From assembly GCF_010550245.1 (NCBI RefSeq), contig NZ_JAAGLU010000010.1, positions 62,001-126,000 on the forward strand: a stretch of DNA of 64,000 bases, read 5' to 3'. A program made the position numbers and the translations under genes. This DNA is from Streptomyces sp. SID12501. Its GTDB lineage: Bacteria > Actinomycetota > Actinomycetes > Streptomycetales > Streptomycetaceae. Of this stretch, positions 35,819-44,597 are shown piece by piece. Below the pieces are notes generated by a model that was not told where the DNA came from, searched no databases, and saw only the letters and a list, made by a program, of their open reading frames with translations. Numbering within the stretch: the stretch's first letter is position 1; each line of letters opens with the position of its first letter.

Positions 35819-36599
35819 CCACCGTCTCCTTCTCGTGAGTCTCTTGCGTGTTCGTCGTCTCGGCCGTCGTCTCGGCCGTCTCCGTCTCGGCCGTATCGTC
35901 CGCGCGCGGAGACGCCGACACGGTGACGGCCCCTTCCGGAGCCTCGCTGCACACCGCCACGACGGTCGTCCCGGCCTCGGCGAGGGACCGCAACAGCGCC
36001 CACACCTCGGCCCGTTCGGCGTCGGACAGCTTCAGGTCGGTGTCGTCCACGCCCAGCAGCAGCGGCCCGCCGATCAGGGCCAGCGCCACGGACAGCCGCA
36101 GCGCCTCCAGCCGCTCCAGGTCGCGTACGGCGGTCCGGAGGCCCTTGGGCAGCGACTCGGGGTCGAGACCGGCGGCCGTCAGCGCGGCGTCGACGCGCCG
36201 CTCCGTCCCGGCGGCCCGCTGCGCCCGTGGCCGCAGCAGTCCGCGCAGGGAACCGCCGAACCGGCGTTCCAGCAGCGCCCGTTCCCGCAGGTGCTCCCCG
36301 ACGGTCAGGGCGGGGTCGAGGTCGGTGACGCCGGGGACGTGCGCGAGCGCGCTCACGCGACGCACCGCCGCCGACTGCTTGGGCAGGCTCCACCCGCCGA
36401 CCGTGGCCGACCCCTCGGTTGCCTTCATCCGGCCCGTGAGCGCAAGAAGGAGGCAGGTGCGTCCGGAACCGGACGGCCCCTCCACCGCGATCAGCGAGCC
36501 GGGCTCCGCGTCGAAGGACACCTCACGGAATGCCCAGCCGCGAGGCCCTTTGAGCCCGAAGGCCCGGGTGGTCACCCTGAGCCCGTGCGGACCGTCCAC
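35790..36599 (-). CDS. ABC-type ATP-binding protein with degenerate catalytic motifs
   Basis: 269-aa ABC nucleotide-binding domain homologue, first gene of the operon. Walker A is EGPSGSGRTCLLLAL near residue 36, with Arg in place of the invariant Lys. The signature region (DLERLEALRLSVALAL) has no LSGGQ, Walker B reads PLLLGVDDTD with Asp where Glu is expected, and the switch His is absent (VAVCSEAP). The C-terminal 35 residues are Thr/Glu-rich (TAETETAETTAETTNTQ). It is probably a structural or binding-only partner of the YhgE protein. The GTG at 36599 is the only in-frame start close to the palindromic operator. Confidence 0.82.
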   Translation of the reverse strand: MDGPHGLRVTTRAFGLKGPRGWAFREVSFDAEPGSLIAVEGPSGSGRTCLLLALTGRMKATEGSATVGGWSLPKQSAAVRRVSALAHVPGVTDLDPALTVGEHLRERALLERRFGGSLRGLLRPRAQRAAGTERRVDAALTAAGLDPESLPKGLRTAVRDLERLEALRLSVALALIGGPLLLGVDDTDLKLSDAERAEVWALLRSLAEAGTTVVAVCSEAPEGAVTVSASPRADDTAETETAETTAETTNTQETHEKETVDALPETGRA

Positions 36600-36622
36600 A
36601 GTTCCCGCCCCCTTGACACTTG

Positions 36623-36642
36623 TGCACTGACTGGTCAGTGCA
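36623..36642 (-). promoter_or_regulatory. Palindromic operator (TetR-type) for the ABC/YhgE/TetR operon
   Basis: TGCACTGACTGGTCAGTGCA has perfect 9-bp arms around a 2-nt centre, located 24 bp before the ATPase start. It is very likely the binding site of the TetR protein encoded at the end of the operon. Confidence 0.8.
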
Positions 36643-36773
36643 AAAACTAACCCGAACCTTCGATCGAAGCAAAAGACCAGGTCAGAACGGATTGTCAGTG
36701 CCATACCGCACGATGAGCACATACGGCACCTCCCGTCGGGACGTGCCGTCACACAGACGACAGGAGGTTCGTC

Positions 36774-37310
36774 ATGGCCAGCTCGAACGCAGCCGCCGTC
36801 CCTCGGCGCCGCGCCCCCGGCCCTGCCCCCTCACCGACCGGTCCGGCGGGAGACGTGCACCCCGTGCTCCGCCGGGCCACAGCCCCGCCCGCAGCCCTCG
36901 ACCTGCTCGCCCAGGCCCACGCCGGACTCGACGAGGCGGCCGTCCTGGAGACCGCGAACGAGCGGTACGCCATCGCCCACCTCGCCGCCCTGCGCACCGC
37001 CGCCGCGGTGCTCGCCGCCCGGGGCCGCCCCGAACCCACCCCCAGGCGCCGGGCACGCATCCGCAGCGCCTGGGAGGTGCTCCCCGAGATAGCGCCCGAA
37101 CTCGCCGAGTGGAGCGTGCTGTTCGCCTCCGGTGCCCGCCGCCGGGCCCGCGCCGAGGCCGGCATCCAGGGCGCGGCCAGCAGCCGCGACGCCGACGACC
37201 TGATACGCGACGTGGCGATGTTCCTGCGTCTGGTCGAGCGGATGCTCGTCCTCCAGCCGGTGCTTCCCCAACCTCGCCACGACCCGGATACGCCCCCGGA
37301 CGCGAGCTGA
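36774..37310 (+). CDS. SAV_6107-type HEPN domain protein
   Basis: 178-aa helical protein. After a Pro/Ala-rich lead (~35 residues) a four-helix HEPN-like core follows, with ALDLLAQAHAGLDEAAVLE, ANERYAIAHLAALRTAAAVL, SAWEVLPEIAPELAEWSVLF and DVAMFLRLVERMLVL. This matches the actinobacterial SAV_6107 HEPN family. The canonical RNase motif R-X4-6-H of toxin HEPNs is not evident, so it is probably not a toxin. AGGAGG precedes the ATG. A class I methyltransferase gene follows, 133 bp downstream. Confidence 0.75.
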   Translation: MASSNAAAVPRRRAPGPAPSPTGPAGDVHPVLRRATAPPAALDLLAQAHAGLDEAAVLETANERYAIAHLAALRTAAAVLAARGRPEPTPRRRARIRSAWEVLPEIAPELAEWSVLFASGARRRARAEAGIQGAASSRDADDLIRDVAMFLRLVERMLVLQPVLPQPRHDPDTPPDAS

Positions 37311-37443
37311 GACGGATGACCGGCCATGTCACGGGAGGCAATAAGGTGGAGAGGCCGCGTCTTTCCTCGGCCCACCGGGCCGGGAAGGCACCCCGTTCGC
37401 TCCGCCGCGCAAGAGGCGGTGCCGCGCCGAGGAGTCACCTGCC

Positions 37444-38214
37444 GTGCCGGACCCTACGCGTCCCCGCTCCTCCCTCCGTACCGCAGTGGTCTGGGAAGTC
37501 GTGTCGGACGCCCTGGAGCGCCGCGTCAAAGCCACGGGGCGTGAAGCGCTGGACGTCCTCGACACCGGCGGCGGCAGCGGCAACTTCGCGGTGCCCGTCG
37601 CCCGCCTCGGCCACCGCGTCACCGTCGTCGACCCGAGCCCCAACGCGCTGTTCGCGCTGGAGCGCCGGGCCGCCGAGGCCGGCGTCGCCGACCGCGTCCG
37701 GGGCGTCCAGGGTGATGCGCACGGCCTCTTCGACGTGGTCGAGCGCGGCGGCTACGACGCGGTGCTCTGCCACGGCGTCCTGGAGTACGTGGACGACCCC
37801 GCCGAGGGCGTCCGCAACGTGGTGGCCGCCCTGCGCTCCGAAGGCGTCCTCAGCCTGCTCGCCGCCGGACTCGGCGGCGCCGTGCTCGCGAGGGCCCTCG
37901 CCGGGCACTTCAAGGAGGCCAAGCGGGCGCTCGACGACCCGAACGGCCGCTGGGGCGAGAGTGACCCTGTTCCCCACCGGTTCACCGCCGAACAGCTCAC
38001 CGCGCTCGTCGAGGGTGCGGGCCTGCGCGTGGGCGCCGTGCACGGCGTGCGGATCTTCGCCGACCTGGTCCCCGGCGTCCTCGTGGACACCGAGCCGGGC
38101 GCCCTGGACGCCCTGCTGAAACTGGAGGCCGCGGCGGCCGAGCAGCCCGCGTTCCACTCCGTGGCCACCCAGCTTCATGTGCTCGGCGAGACTCCGGTTG
38201 CCGCCGAGGTCTGA
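37444..38214 (+). CDS. Class I SAM-dependent methyltransferase
   Basis: 256-aa methyltransferase with SAM motif I LDVLDTGGGSGNFAVPVARLG near residue 38, the acidic ribose-binding VTVVDPSPNALFAL near 63, QGDAHGLFD near 92 and motif IV DAVLCHGVLEYVDDP near 105. The C-terminal half (HRFTAEQLTALVEGAGLRVG) is typical of small-molecule or SmtA-like enzymes. The acceptor is unknown. GTG start; the preceding AGGAGTCACCTGCC includes the ribosome site. Confidence 0.87.
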   Translation: MPDPTRPRSSLRTAVVWEVVSDALERRVKATGREALDVLDTGGGSGNFAVPVARLGHRVTVVDPSPNALFALERRAAEAGVADRVRGVQGDAHGLFDVVERGGYDAVLCHGVLEYVDDPAEGVRNVVAALRSEGVLSLLAAGLGGAVLARALAGHFKEAKRALDDPNGRWGESDPVPHRFTAEQLTALVEGAGLRVGAVHGVRIFADLVPGVLVDTEPGALDALLKLEAAAAEQPAFHSVATQLHVLGETPVAAEV

Positions 38215-38490
38215 GTCGCCTCCGGCGGCGGACCGCTGATCAGGGGCTCGGCCGCAGATGGAGTACGCCACAGGCCCCCCGATCGGCCGCCCGGAGCCGT
38301 ATGATCGAGGGAGACCGCTCTGCATGACGGGCCGGTTGCTGGGGAATGAACGCCTCAGTGACCCGGGACCGCCATGGCGGATTCCGGTTGCCAATTGGCG
38401 TAGAGGGGCGGGTTTCACGGGGGCGATTCCCTGCCTATCCTGAAGGGGACCCCCGGTCGCCCCGGCGACTGCACGAATGAGGAGGACTCC
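38215..38490 (+). promoter_or_regulatory. Intergenic region upstream of the DUF3040 gene
   Basis: 276 bp with no gene. It contains short inverted sequences such as GCCAATTGGC (38390-38399). A GATGAGGAGG-like ribosome site (AATGAGGAGGACTCC) stands before the GTG/ATG of the DUF3040 gene. I see no clear terminator for the methyltransferase. Confidence 0.3.
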
Positions 38491-38901
38491 GTGCCGCTCT
38501 CGGAGCACGAGCAGCGAATGCTCGAGCAGATGGAGCGAGCGCTGTACGCCGAAGATCCCAAGTTCGCGACAGCGCTTGAAGGAAGCGGGCTGCGCACGTA
38601 CACCCGGCGACGGGTCTACCAGGCGGTCGCGGGCTTCCTCGTAGGTATCGCGCTCCTCATGGCCGGAATGGTCGCAGTGCAGATCTGGCTGAGCGTGGTG
38701 GGATTCCTCGTCATGCTGGGCTGTGCGGTACTGGCCGTGACGGGCTGGCGCAAGGCCCCCAAGCCGGGCGAACAGCCCGCCGCGGGTGCCGCCCCCGGAG
38801 CTCCGCACGCTCGCCGACAGGGCGGGCAGCGACGCTCCATGATGGATCGCATCGAGGAGCGCTGGCAACGCCGCCGTGACGAACAGCAGGGTGGCCAGTA
38901 G
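38491..38901 (+). CDS. DUF3040 membrane protein
   Basis: 136-aa actinobacterial membrane protein. The family's N-terminal signature MPLSEHEQRMLEQMERALY is followed by AEDPKFATALEGS. Two transmembrane helices then follow (YQAVAGFLVGIALLMAGMV and WLSVVGFLVMLGCAVLAVT) with a basic, Gln-rich cytoplasmic tail. Function is unknown; the family is common next to the dcw cluster in Streptomyces. AGGAGG lies 6-7 nt before the GTG at 38491. Confidence 0.9.
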   Translation: MPLSEHEQRMLEQMERALYAEDPKFATALEGSGLRTYTRRRVYQAVAGFLVGIALLMAGMVAVQIWLSVVGFLVMLGCAVLAVTGWRKAPKPGEQPAAGAAPGAPHARRQGGQRRSMMDRIEERWQRRRDEQQGGQ

Positions 38902-39006
38902 CCCGTCGGGTCGCAGTTGCCCGCGTGGTGAGCCCAAGACGTGAAACGCCGGTGGCCCGGAACCCCCAGGGGTTCCGGGCCACCGGCATGTCCTGCTGTC
39001 GTGCCG

Positions 39007-41397
39007 TCAGCTGTGCTGGCCCCACGGCTTGCGCAGGGTCGGCCGGGCCGCCAGAGCACGCGCGCTGAGCGCGGCCCAGGATGCCGACAGCTCCCACACC
39101 ACACGGACGGTCGAACGCGGGACGAAGATCGCGCGCAACTTCGTGCCCCGGCCCACCGCGGTGCGCAGGGCCTCGGTCGCCCGGCGCACGTCCTCCGCGA
39201 GCCCCGCAGTCGGACGAGGGTTCGGCGCGTACAGGACCTGCTCCACGGCATCCGCCACCCGGTGCACGGCGTCCGCCGCCGGCGGATCGAGGAGGCCGAG
39301 GCGCACGATCCGGGCAGCCGCCTTGCGGGGCGTCTGTGACTCCTCCGGGCTGATGCCGAAGTCCCAGGCGCTGTCGGTCAGTTCCTGCCAGGCCGACAGC
39401 GCGTGGACCGTCGCGTCGGCGTCACCGCGGCCGTGCGCCCCGAGCCGTACGGCCCGGATCCGCTGCCGCCACATCATCGGGAGCAGCAGGAGCGCCAGCA
39501 GGGCGAGCGCGCCAAGCGTCCAGGCCAGTGGCACCAACCACCAGTCGCTGTCGTTGTCCTGGCCGAGCGCGGACTGGGGGGACTCGCTCGCGCACCCGCC
39601 GTCCAGCCGCCGCTGCGCCGCCGTGCACGTCTCGTTCGCCGAGGCGGAGTCGGAGGGTGCCACGGAGGCGTTCTGGGACGGCACGTCCGGGTTCGGGATC
39701 TGGCTGCCCGGCTCCTGGGACTGCGTGTACTCGGGCACCGAACCACGGGTCGGGGTCGGCTCGAAACGGGTCCAGCCGACGCCCTCGAAATACAGCTCCG
39801 GCCAGGCGTGCGCGTCACGCAGCCCCACCGAGACCGTGCCGTCCGGCTGCGGGGTGCCCGGTGCGAAGCCCACCGCGACCCGGGCCGGAATTCCCAGCGT
39901 GCGGGCCATCGAGGCCATCGCGAAGGAGAAGTGGACGCAGAAGCCCTCCTTGTCCCTCAGGAACCGCGCGATCGCGTTGGAGCCGCTGCCGACCTGCACC
40001 TGTGTGTCGTACCGGAAGCCGCCGCTCACCGCGAAGTAGTCCTGGAGCTTGACCGCCCGCTCGTAGGCGTTGGCCGAACCGGCGGTGACCTCGCGCGCGG
40101 TGCGCGACACGATCGCCGGCAGCGACTCCGGGACCTGCGTGAACTCGCGCACCAGTGCCGGGTCCGGATCCGGGGCCTCGGCGAGCTGCTGCGCGGTCGG
40201 CTGCACGTCGAGGCTCGTCACCGTGTACCGCGCGCCGCGTGTGTTCTGGCCGTGGTCACCGACGAGGGTGCGGCCCACCGGCTCGAAGCGCCAGTTGCCG
40301 TCGATCTTCACACCGGTCGCGGGGTACGGCATCGGCAGCCAGTCCTGGGCGTACCAGTCCGCCGCCGCGATGCTGGTCGTGATCTCGGTGCGCCGCACGT
40401 CCGCCCTCAGGCCGAGCGGCGTCGGGAACGCTTTCGGCACGTCCTCGATGCGCCGTTGGGAAGGCTTCCAAGCGGTGCCGTCGAAGGAGTCGAGCGAGAC
40501 GATCCGCAGATACAGGTCCTGGGTGTCCTCGCTGCTGTTGCGCACGGACATGACCTGGCGGTCCTCATCCACGTTCAGACTGTCGCGCAGCGACACCAGC
40601 GGGTTCACGGCGGAGATCGTGCCGCCGCCCCCGCTGCCCGACCCCACACCGCCGCCCGCGGCGCTCAGCAGTCCGCCGTCGAGCGAGGGCAGCGCCAGCG
40701 GCACCACCAGGGCGACGCCCAGCGCGACCGCGCCGATCCGCCGTCCCGTGCGTACGGGGGCGATGGCGCCGCCGGCCGACTGGTCGCCAGGAGCGCGCGG
40801 CCCACCGCCGAAGACCCGGCCCCACTGGGAGAGCCGGTCCCGGCCCTCGGCCAGGAGAAGCATCAGATAGCCCGCCGCGGCCAGCAGGAACCACACCCAG
40901 CCGTCGCTGCCGTCGGACAGCCCTGCGGCGACCGAGTACAGCGCGAGCAGCGGCAGGCCGGCCGGAGCCGCGCTGCGGAACGTCACCGCGATGGTGTCCA
41001 CCGCGAGCCCGATCAGCAGGGCGCCGCCGACCAGCATCAGCCGTATGCCGTCGGAGAGCGGCGCCGGGGTCGCGTACCGCCCCACGTCGTTCGTGCCGGC
41101 CTGGAGCAGCGTGCCGAACTGCTGGAAGGTGTCGGGGCCGGGAATCAGGCCGAAGAACGCCTGCTCCCGGGCGAAGACCAGGGTCAGCAGGACGAGGGTG
41201 ACGAGGAGCTGTGCCGCCACCGTCAGCGGCCAGGCCAGCGGCACCCGCCGGGCGCCCGCGCCGACGATCGTCTGTATGCCCAGCAGGATGGCCACCTGGA
41301 GAAGCCAGTTCTTGTCCTCGACCAGCGGCAGCAGAGCGCACGCCGTCAGGAGGGTGGCCACCCAGGCGCACAGCGCCAGTCGTGCGCGCCCGCTCAT
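39007..41397 (-). CDS. DUF3488/transglutaminase-like membrane protein
   Basis: 796-aa integral membrane protein. Six or so transmembrane helices occupy residues ~5-260. An extracytoplasmic transglutaminase-like core follows, with catalytic Cys in KEGFCVHFSFAMASMARTLG near 480 and His in LRDAHAWPELYFEGVGWTRF near 525. One further transmembrane helix (WWLVPLAWTLGALALLALLL) and a cytoplasmic DUF4129-type tail end the protein. It may crosslink or process cell-surface proteins; no substrate is known. The start overlaps the DUF58 stop by 4 bp, making a MoxR-DUF58-transglutaminase operon. Confidence 0.9.
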   Translation of the reverse strand: MSGRARLALCAWVATLLTACALLPLVEDKNWLLQVAILLGIQTIVGAGARRVPLAWPLTVAAQLLVTLVLLTLVFAREQAFFGLIPGPDTFQQFGTLLQAGTNDVGRYATPAPLSDGIRLMLVGGALLIGLAVDTIAVTFRSAAPAGLPLLALYSVAAGLSDGSDGWVWFLLAAAGYLMLLLAEGRDRLSQWGRVFGGGPRAPGDQSAGGAIAPVRTGRRIGAVALGVALVVPLALPSLDGGLLSAAGGGVGSGSGGGGTISAVNPLVSLRDSLNVDEDRQVMSVRNSSEDTQDLYLRIVSLDSFDGTAWKPSQRRIEDVPKAFPTPLGLRADVRRTEITTSIAAADWYAQDWLPMPYPATGVKIDGNWRFEPVGRTLVGDHGQNTRGARYTVTSLDVQPTAQQLAEAPDPDPALVREFTQVPESLPAIVSRTAREVTAGSANAYERAVKLQDYFAVSGGFRYDTQVQVGSGSNAIARFLRDKEGFCVHFSFAMASMARTLGIPARVAVGFAPGTPQPDGTVSVGLRDAHAWPELYFEGVGWTRFEPTPTRGSVPEYTQSQEPGSQIPNPDVPSQNASVAPSDSASANETCTAAQRRLDGGCASESPQSALGQDNDSDWWLVPLAWTLGALALLALLLLPMMWRQRIRAVRLGAHGRGDADATVHALSAWQELTDSAWDFGISPEESQTPRKAAARIVRLGLLDPPAADAVHRVADAVEQVLYAPNPRPTAGLAEDVRRATEALRTAVGRGTKLRAIFVPRSTVRVVWELSASWAALSARALAARPTLRKPWGQHS

Positions 41398-42758
41398 GAC
41401 CGCCCCTCCCCACCGCTGAGGGCACCGAGACCGGAACGCTCCCGGTCCGCCTGGCGCCACAGCTCGCTCAGCGCGACTCCTCGAGGTACCCGCACCGCCG
41501 TCCAGCCCGCCTCACGCAGCATTCGCAGCGACTCCTCGCCCGGGTCCTCGGGACCCGGCACATCGTGGGGTTCCCGCACCCAGGTCTCACTGTCCAGCAC
41601 GAAGGCGACCGCCCCGCCGCTGCGCTGCCGCATCTTGGCGGCCACGGTGGCCTGCTCCTCGTCGAGGTCGCCGAAGAACGCCATCAGCAGCCCCTCACCG
41701 CCGCTGCGCAGCACGTCGTAAGCACGGGAGATGTCCGTGCCGTCCGAGTGGTCGATCACCGCGAGCGTGTCCATCATCAGTCCGGCCGCGTCCGCCGACC
41801 CCTGGCTGGCGCCCGCGAAACCCTCGCCGCCCTCACCGGGCACGGAGTTGCCCGTGTCCGTCAGCAGCCGTACGGAGAAGCCCCGTTCGAGCATGTGGAC
41901 CAGGACGGACGCGGCGCCCGACACCGCCCACTCGAAGGCCGAGTCCGGGCCCGCGCCCAGGTAGGCGATGCCCCGGGTGTCGAGGAGCACCGTGCAGCGG
42001 GCCCGCTCCGGCTGTTCCTCGCGGCGCACCATCAGCTCGCCGTAGCGGGCGGTGGAGCGCCAGTGCACGCGGCGCAGGTCGTCGCCGTAGCGGTACCCGC
42101 GCGGGATCACGTCGTCCTCGCCGGCCAGCGCCATCGAGCGGTTCCGTCCCTCGCCGTACCCCCTGGCCTCGCCGGTAAGCCGCACCGGCGGCAGCGCGTC
42201 CACGCGCGGGATCACCGTGAGGGTGTCGTACGTCGAGAAGGAGCGGGTCAGCTCGCACATGCCGAACGGGTCGGTCAGCCGCAGCTGGAGCGGGCCCAGC
42301 GGATAGCGGCCCCGCAGGTCGGAGCGGACACGATAGGACACCTCGCGGCGCCCGCCCGCCTCCACCCGGTCCAGGACGAAACGGGGGCGCGGACCGAGTA
42401 CGTACGGCACTCGGTCCTGGAGCATCAGCAGGCCCGTGGGCAGCCGCGAGACGTTGTCCATCCGGAGATGGACACGGGCCTCGGCGGCGGCGGGCACGCG
42501 CGCGGGGGAGAGCCGGCGGCTGCCGGCCACCCGGTAGCGCGTGCGGTACAGGACGGTCGCACAGACCAGCGGCAGTACCGAGAGCAGCAGACCCACCCGG
42601 AGCAGATCGCTCTGCCCCAGGACGAACGCGCAGATGGCGGCGGCGACCCCGGCGGCCAGGAAGGAGCGCCCGCGGGTGGTGAGGCCGGCCAGCGCCGTGC
42701 GCACCCCGCCCTTGTCGCCCTGGTCGTCCTCCGGGTGTCCGGGCGCCCCTGCGCTCAT
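41394..42758 (-). CDS. DUF58 family protein
   Basis: 454-aa protein with two N-terminal transmembrane segments (SFLAAGVAAAICAFVLGQ, VGLLLSVLPLVCATVLY), a beta-rich region and the DUF58 core with the signature HWRSTARYGELMVRREEQ near residue 235. The MoxR-DUF58 pair forms a conserved AAA-plus/VWA-like partnership across bacteria. Its start overlaps the MoxR stop by 4 bp, so the three genes are coupled. Confidence 0.9.
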   Translation of the reverse strand: MSAGAPGHPEDDQGDKGGVRTALAGLTTRGRSFLAAGVAAAICAFVLGQSDLLRVGLLLSVLPLVCATVLYRTRYRVAGSRRLSPARVPAAAEARVHLRMDNVSRLPTGLLMLQDRVPYVLGPRPRFVLDRVEAGGRREVSYRVRSDLRGRYPLGPLQLRLTDPFGMCELTRSFSTYDTLTVIPRVDALPPVRLTGEARGYGEGRNRSMALAGEDDVIPRGYRYGDDLRRVHWRSTARYGELMVRREEQPERARCTVLLDTRGIAYLGAGPDSAFEWAVSGAASVLVHMLERGFSVRLLTDTGNSVPGEGGEGFAGASQGSADAAGLMMDTLAVIDHSDGTDISRAYDVLRSGGEGLLMAFFGDLDEEQATVAAKMRQRSGGAVAFVLDSETWVREPHDVPGPEDPGEESLRMLREAGWTAVRVPRGVALSELWRQADRERSGLGALSGGEGRS

Positions 42759-43798
42759 CCAAGCCTCCGGGGTGGCTGCTGGCCGAAGTCGGGCGCGGAG
42801 CGGCCCATGCCGAAGCCGCTCTGCTGCTGCTGGGGCGCAGCGGGCACCGGGGTGCGCTGGAGGATCTCCTGGACGACCTGCTCGGAGGTGCGGCGGTTCA
42901 GCTGGGCCTGGGCGGTGGTCAGCAGGCGGTGGGACAGGACGGCCACGGCGAGGGCCTGGATGTCGTCCGGCAGCGCGTACTCCCTGCCGCTCAGGGCGGC
43001 GGACGCCTTCGCGGCGCGCAGCAGATGCAGCGTGGCGCGCGGTGAGGCACCGAGTCTGAGGTCGGGGTGCGTGCGCGTGGCGCCGACCAGGTCCACCGCG
43101 TACCGCCGGACCGAGTCCGCGACATGGACGTTGCGGACGGCCTCGACGAGCTTCACGATGTCGTGCGCGTGGGCCACCGGCTGGAGGTCGTCCAGCGGTG
43201 AGACGCCACCGTGCGTGTCCAGCATCTGCAGCTCGGCCTCCGGGCTCGGGTAGCCGATGGAGACGCGGGCCATGAAGCGGTCGCGCTGTGCCTCGGGGAG
43301 CGGGTAGGTGCCCTCCATCTCGACCGGGTTCTGGGTGGCCACCACCATGAAGGGGCTGGGCAGTTCGTAGGTCTGCCCGTCGATGGTGACCTGGCGCTCC
43401 TCCATGGACTCCAGGAGCGCGGACTGGGTCTTCGGCGACGCGCGGTTGATCTCGTCGCCGATCACGATCTGCGCGAAGATCGCCCCCGGTTTGAACTCGA
43501 AGTCGCGGCGCTGCTGGTCCCAGATGGACACACCCGTGATGTCCGAGGGCAGCAGGTCCGGCGTGAACTGAATGCGCCGCACGGAACAGTCGATGGACTT
43601 GGCCAGCGTCTTCGCCAGCATGGTCTTGCCGACGCCGGGAACATCCTCGATCAGAAGATGCCCCTCGGCGAGCAGCACGGTCAGCGAAAGCCGTACGACC
43701 TCAGGCTTGCCCTCGATCACTCCCTCCACCGAACTGCGGACTCGTTCTGCAGTGGCGGTCAGATCAGTGAGGCTCGCTCGATCGTCATAGGTCGTCAC
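42755..43798 (-). CDS. MoxR-type AAA+ ATPase
   Basis: 347-aa ATPase of the MoxR clade. Walker A is EDVPGVGKTMLAKTLA near residue 57, Walker B IVIGDEINRASPKTQSALLE near 112, and the sensor region PFMVVATQNPVEMEGTYPLPE near 148. The lid domain follows at ~210-320. MoxR proteins act as chaperone-like partners of DUF58 and transglutaminase proteins encoded downstream, as here. ATG start; ribosome site AGGAGG(GCC) lies just before it. Confidence 0.93.
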   Translation of the reverse strand: MTTYDDRASLTDLTATAERVRSSVEGVIEGKPEVVRLSLTVLLAEGHLLIEDVPGVGKTMLAKTLAKSIDCSVRRIQFTPDLLPSDITGVSIWDQQRRDFEFKPGAIFAQIVIGDEINRASPKTQSALLESMEERQVTIDGQTYELPSPFMVVATQNPVEMEGTYPLPEAQRDRFMARVSIGYPSPEAELQMLDTHGGVSPLDDLQPVAHAHDIVKLVEAVRNVHVADSVRRYAVDLVGATRTHPDLRLGASPRATLHLLRAAKASAALSGREYALPDDIQALAVAVLSHRLLTTAQAQLNRRTSEQVVQEILQRTPVPAAPQQQQSGFGMGRSAPDFGQQPPRRLG

Positions 43799-44048
43799 AC
43801 GGCCCTCCTAGGCCCGTTCTTTCTCCGGGCCGACGCTCTGCGATGAGGACCGGCCCACCCCGAAACACGGACACCGCACGGGGAATGCCCCGCGCGACGT
43901 CACACCCGCATTCTTGTTGCCGTTACCGGTTCGTGTCACTCGCCTGTGGATAACTGGCAGGGGTATGTCTGATTTTCAGGCCTTTTCGGCGCTGAAGTGA
44001 AGGGTAAATTTCGTAGAGACATACGTACGGATGCGCGGTCCGGTTCGG

Positions 44049-44597
44049 TTATGCGGGATCGATCTCGCGCAGCAGGCCCGACTTCACGTCGAAGACGAAG
44101 CCGCGGACGTCGTCGGTGTGCAGCAGGAACGGGTTGGTGCGCACGCGCTGCATCGACTGGCGTACGTCCTGGTCGACGTCCCGGAAGGCCTCCACGGCCC
44201 AGGCGGGGCGCTGGCCGACCTCGGCCTCCAGCTCCTGCCGGAAGTCCTCCGTGAGGGACTCCAGGCCGCAGCCGGTGTGGTGGATGAGTATGACGCTGCG
44301 CGTGCCGAGCGCCCGCTGGCTGATGGTCAGGGAGCGGATCACGTCGTCGGTGACGGCACCGCCCGCGTTGCGGATGGTGTGGCAGTCGCCGAGCTCCAGA
44401 CCGAGCGCGGCGTGCAGATCGAGACGGGCGTCCATGCAGGCCACGACCGCCACCTGGAGTACGGGGCGGGCGTCCATCCCCGGGTCGGTGAAGGCGGCCG
44501 CGTACGCTCCGTTGGCCTCGACGAGACGGTTGATGACGGTGCCGTCGGTGGCTATGGCGCCTTCGGGTCCGGTGGGAACTGATGCGGAAGTCGTCAT
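44049..44597 (-). CDS. Beta-class carbonic anhydrase
   Basis: 182-aa zinc enzyme interconverting CO2 and bicarbonate. Zinc ligands appear as Cys in VACMDARLDLHAALGL near 52, and His and Cys in LIHHTGCGLESL near 103-106. The Asp-Arg catalytic dyad is in the same MDAR motif. The short length fits the actinobacterial (type II-like) beta-CA. The ATG at 44597 follows two other Met codons with no Shine-Dalgarno; a TACCGT box stands 13 nt upstream, so the mRNA may be leaderless. It is divergent from the dcw cluster. Confidence 0.93.
   Translation of the reverse strand: MTTSASVPTGPEGAIATDGTVINRLVEANGAYAAAFTDPGMDARPVLQVAVVACMDARLDLHAALGLELGDCHTIRNAGGAVTDDVIRSLTISQRALGTRSVILIHHTGCGLESLTEDFRQELEAEVGQRPAWAVEAFRDVDQDVRQSMQRVRTNPFLLHTDDVRGFVFDVKSGLLREIDPA

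Noticed and set aside
36774..37310. HEPN protein as a toxin of a toxin-antitoxin pair with the following methyltransferase
   Set aside because: No R-X4-6-H catalytic motif is visible and the neighbour is a methyltransferase 133 bp away, not a MNT antitoxin.
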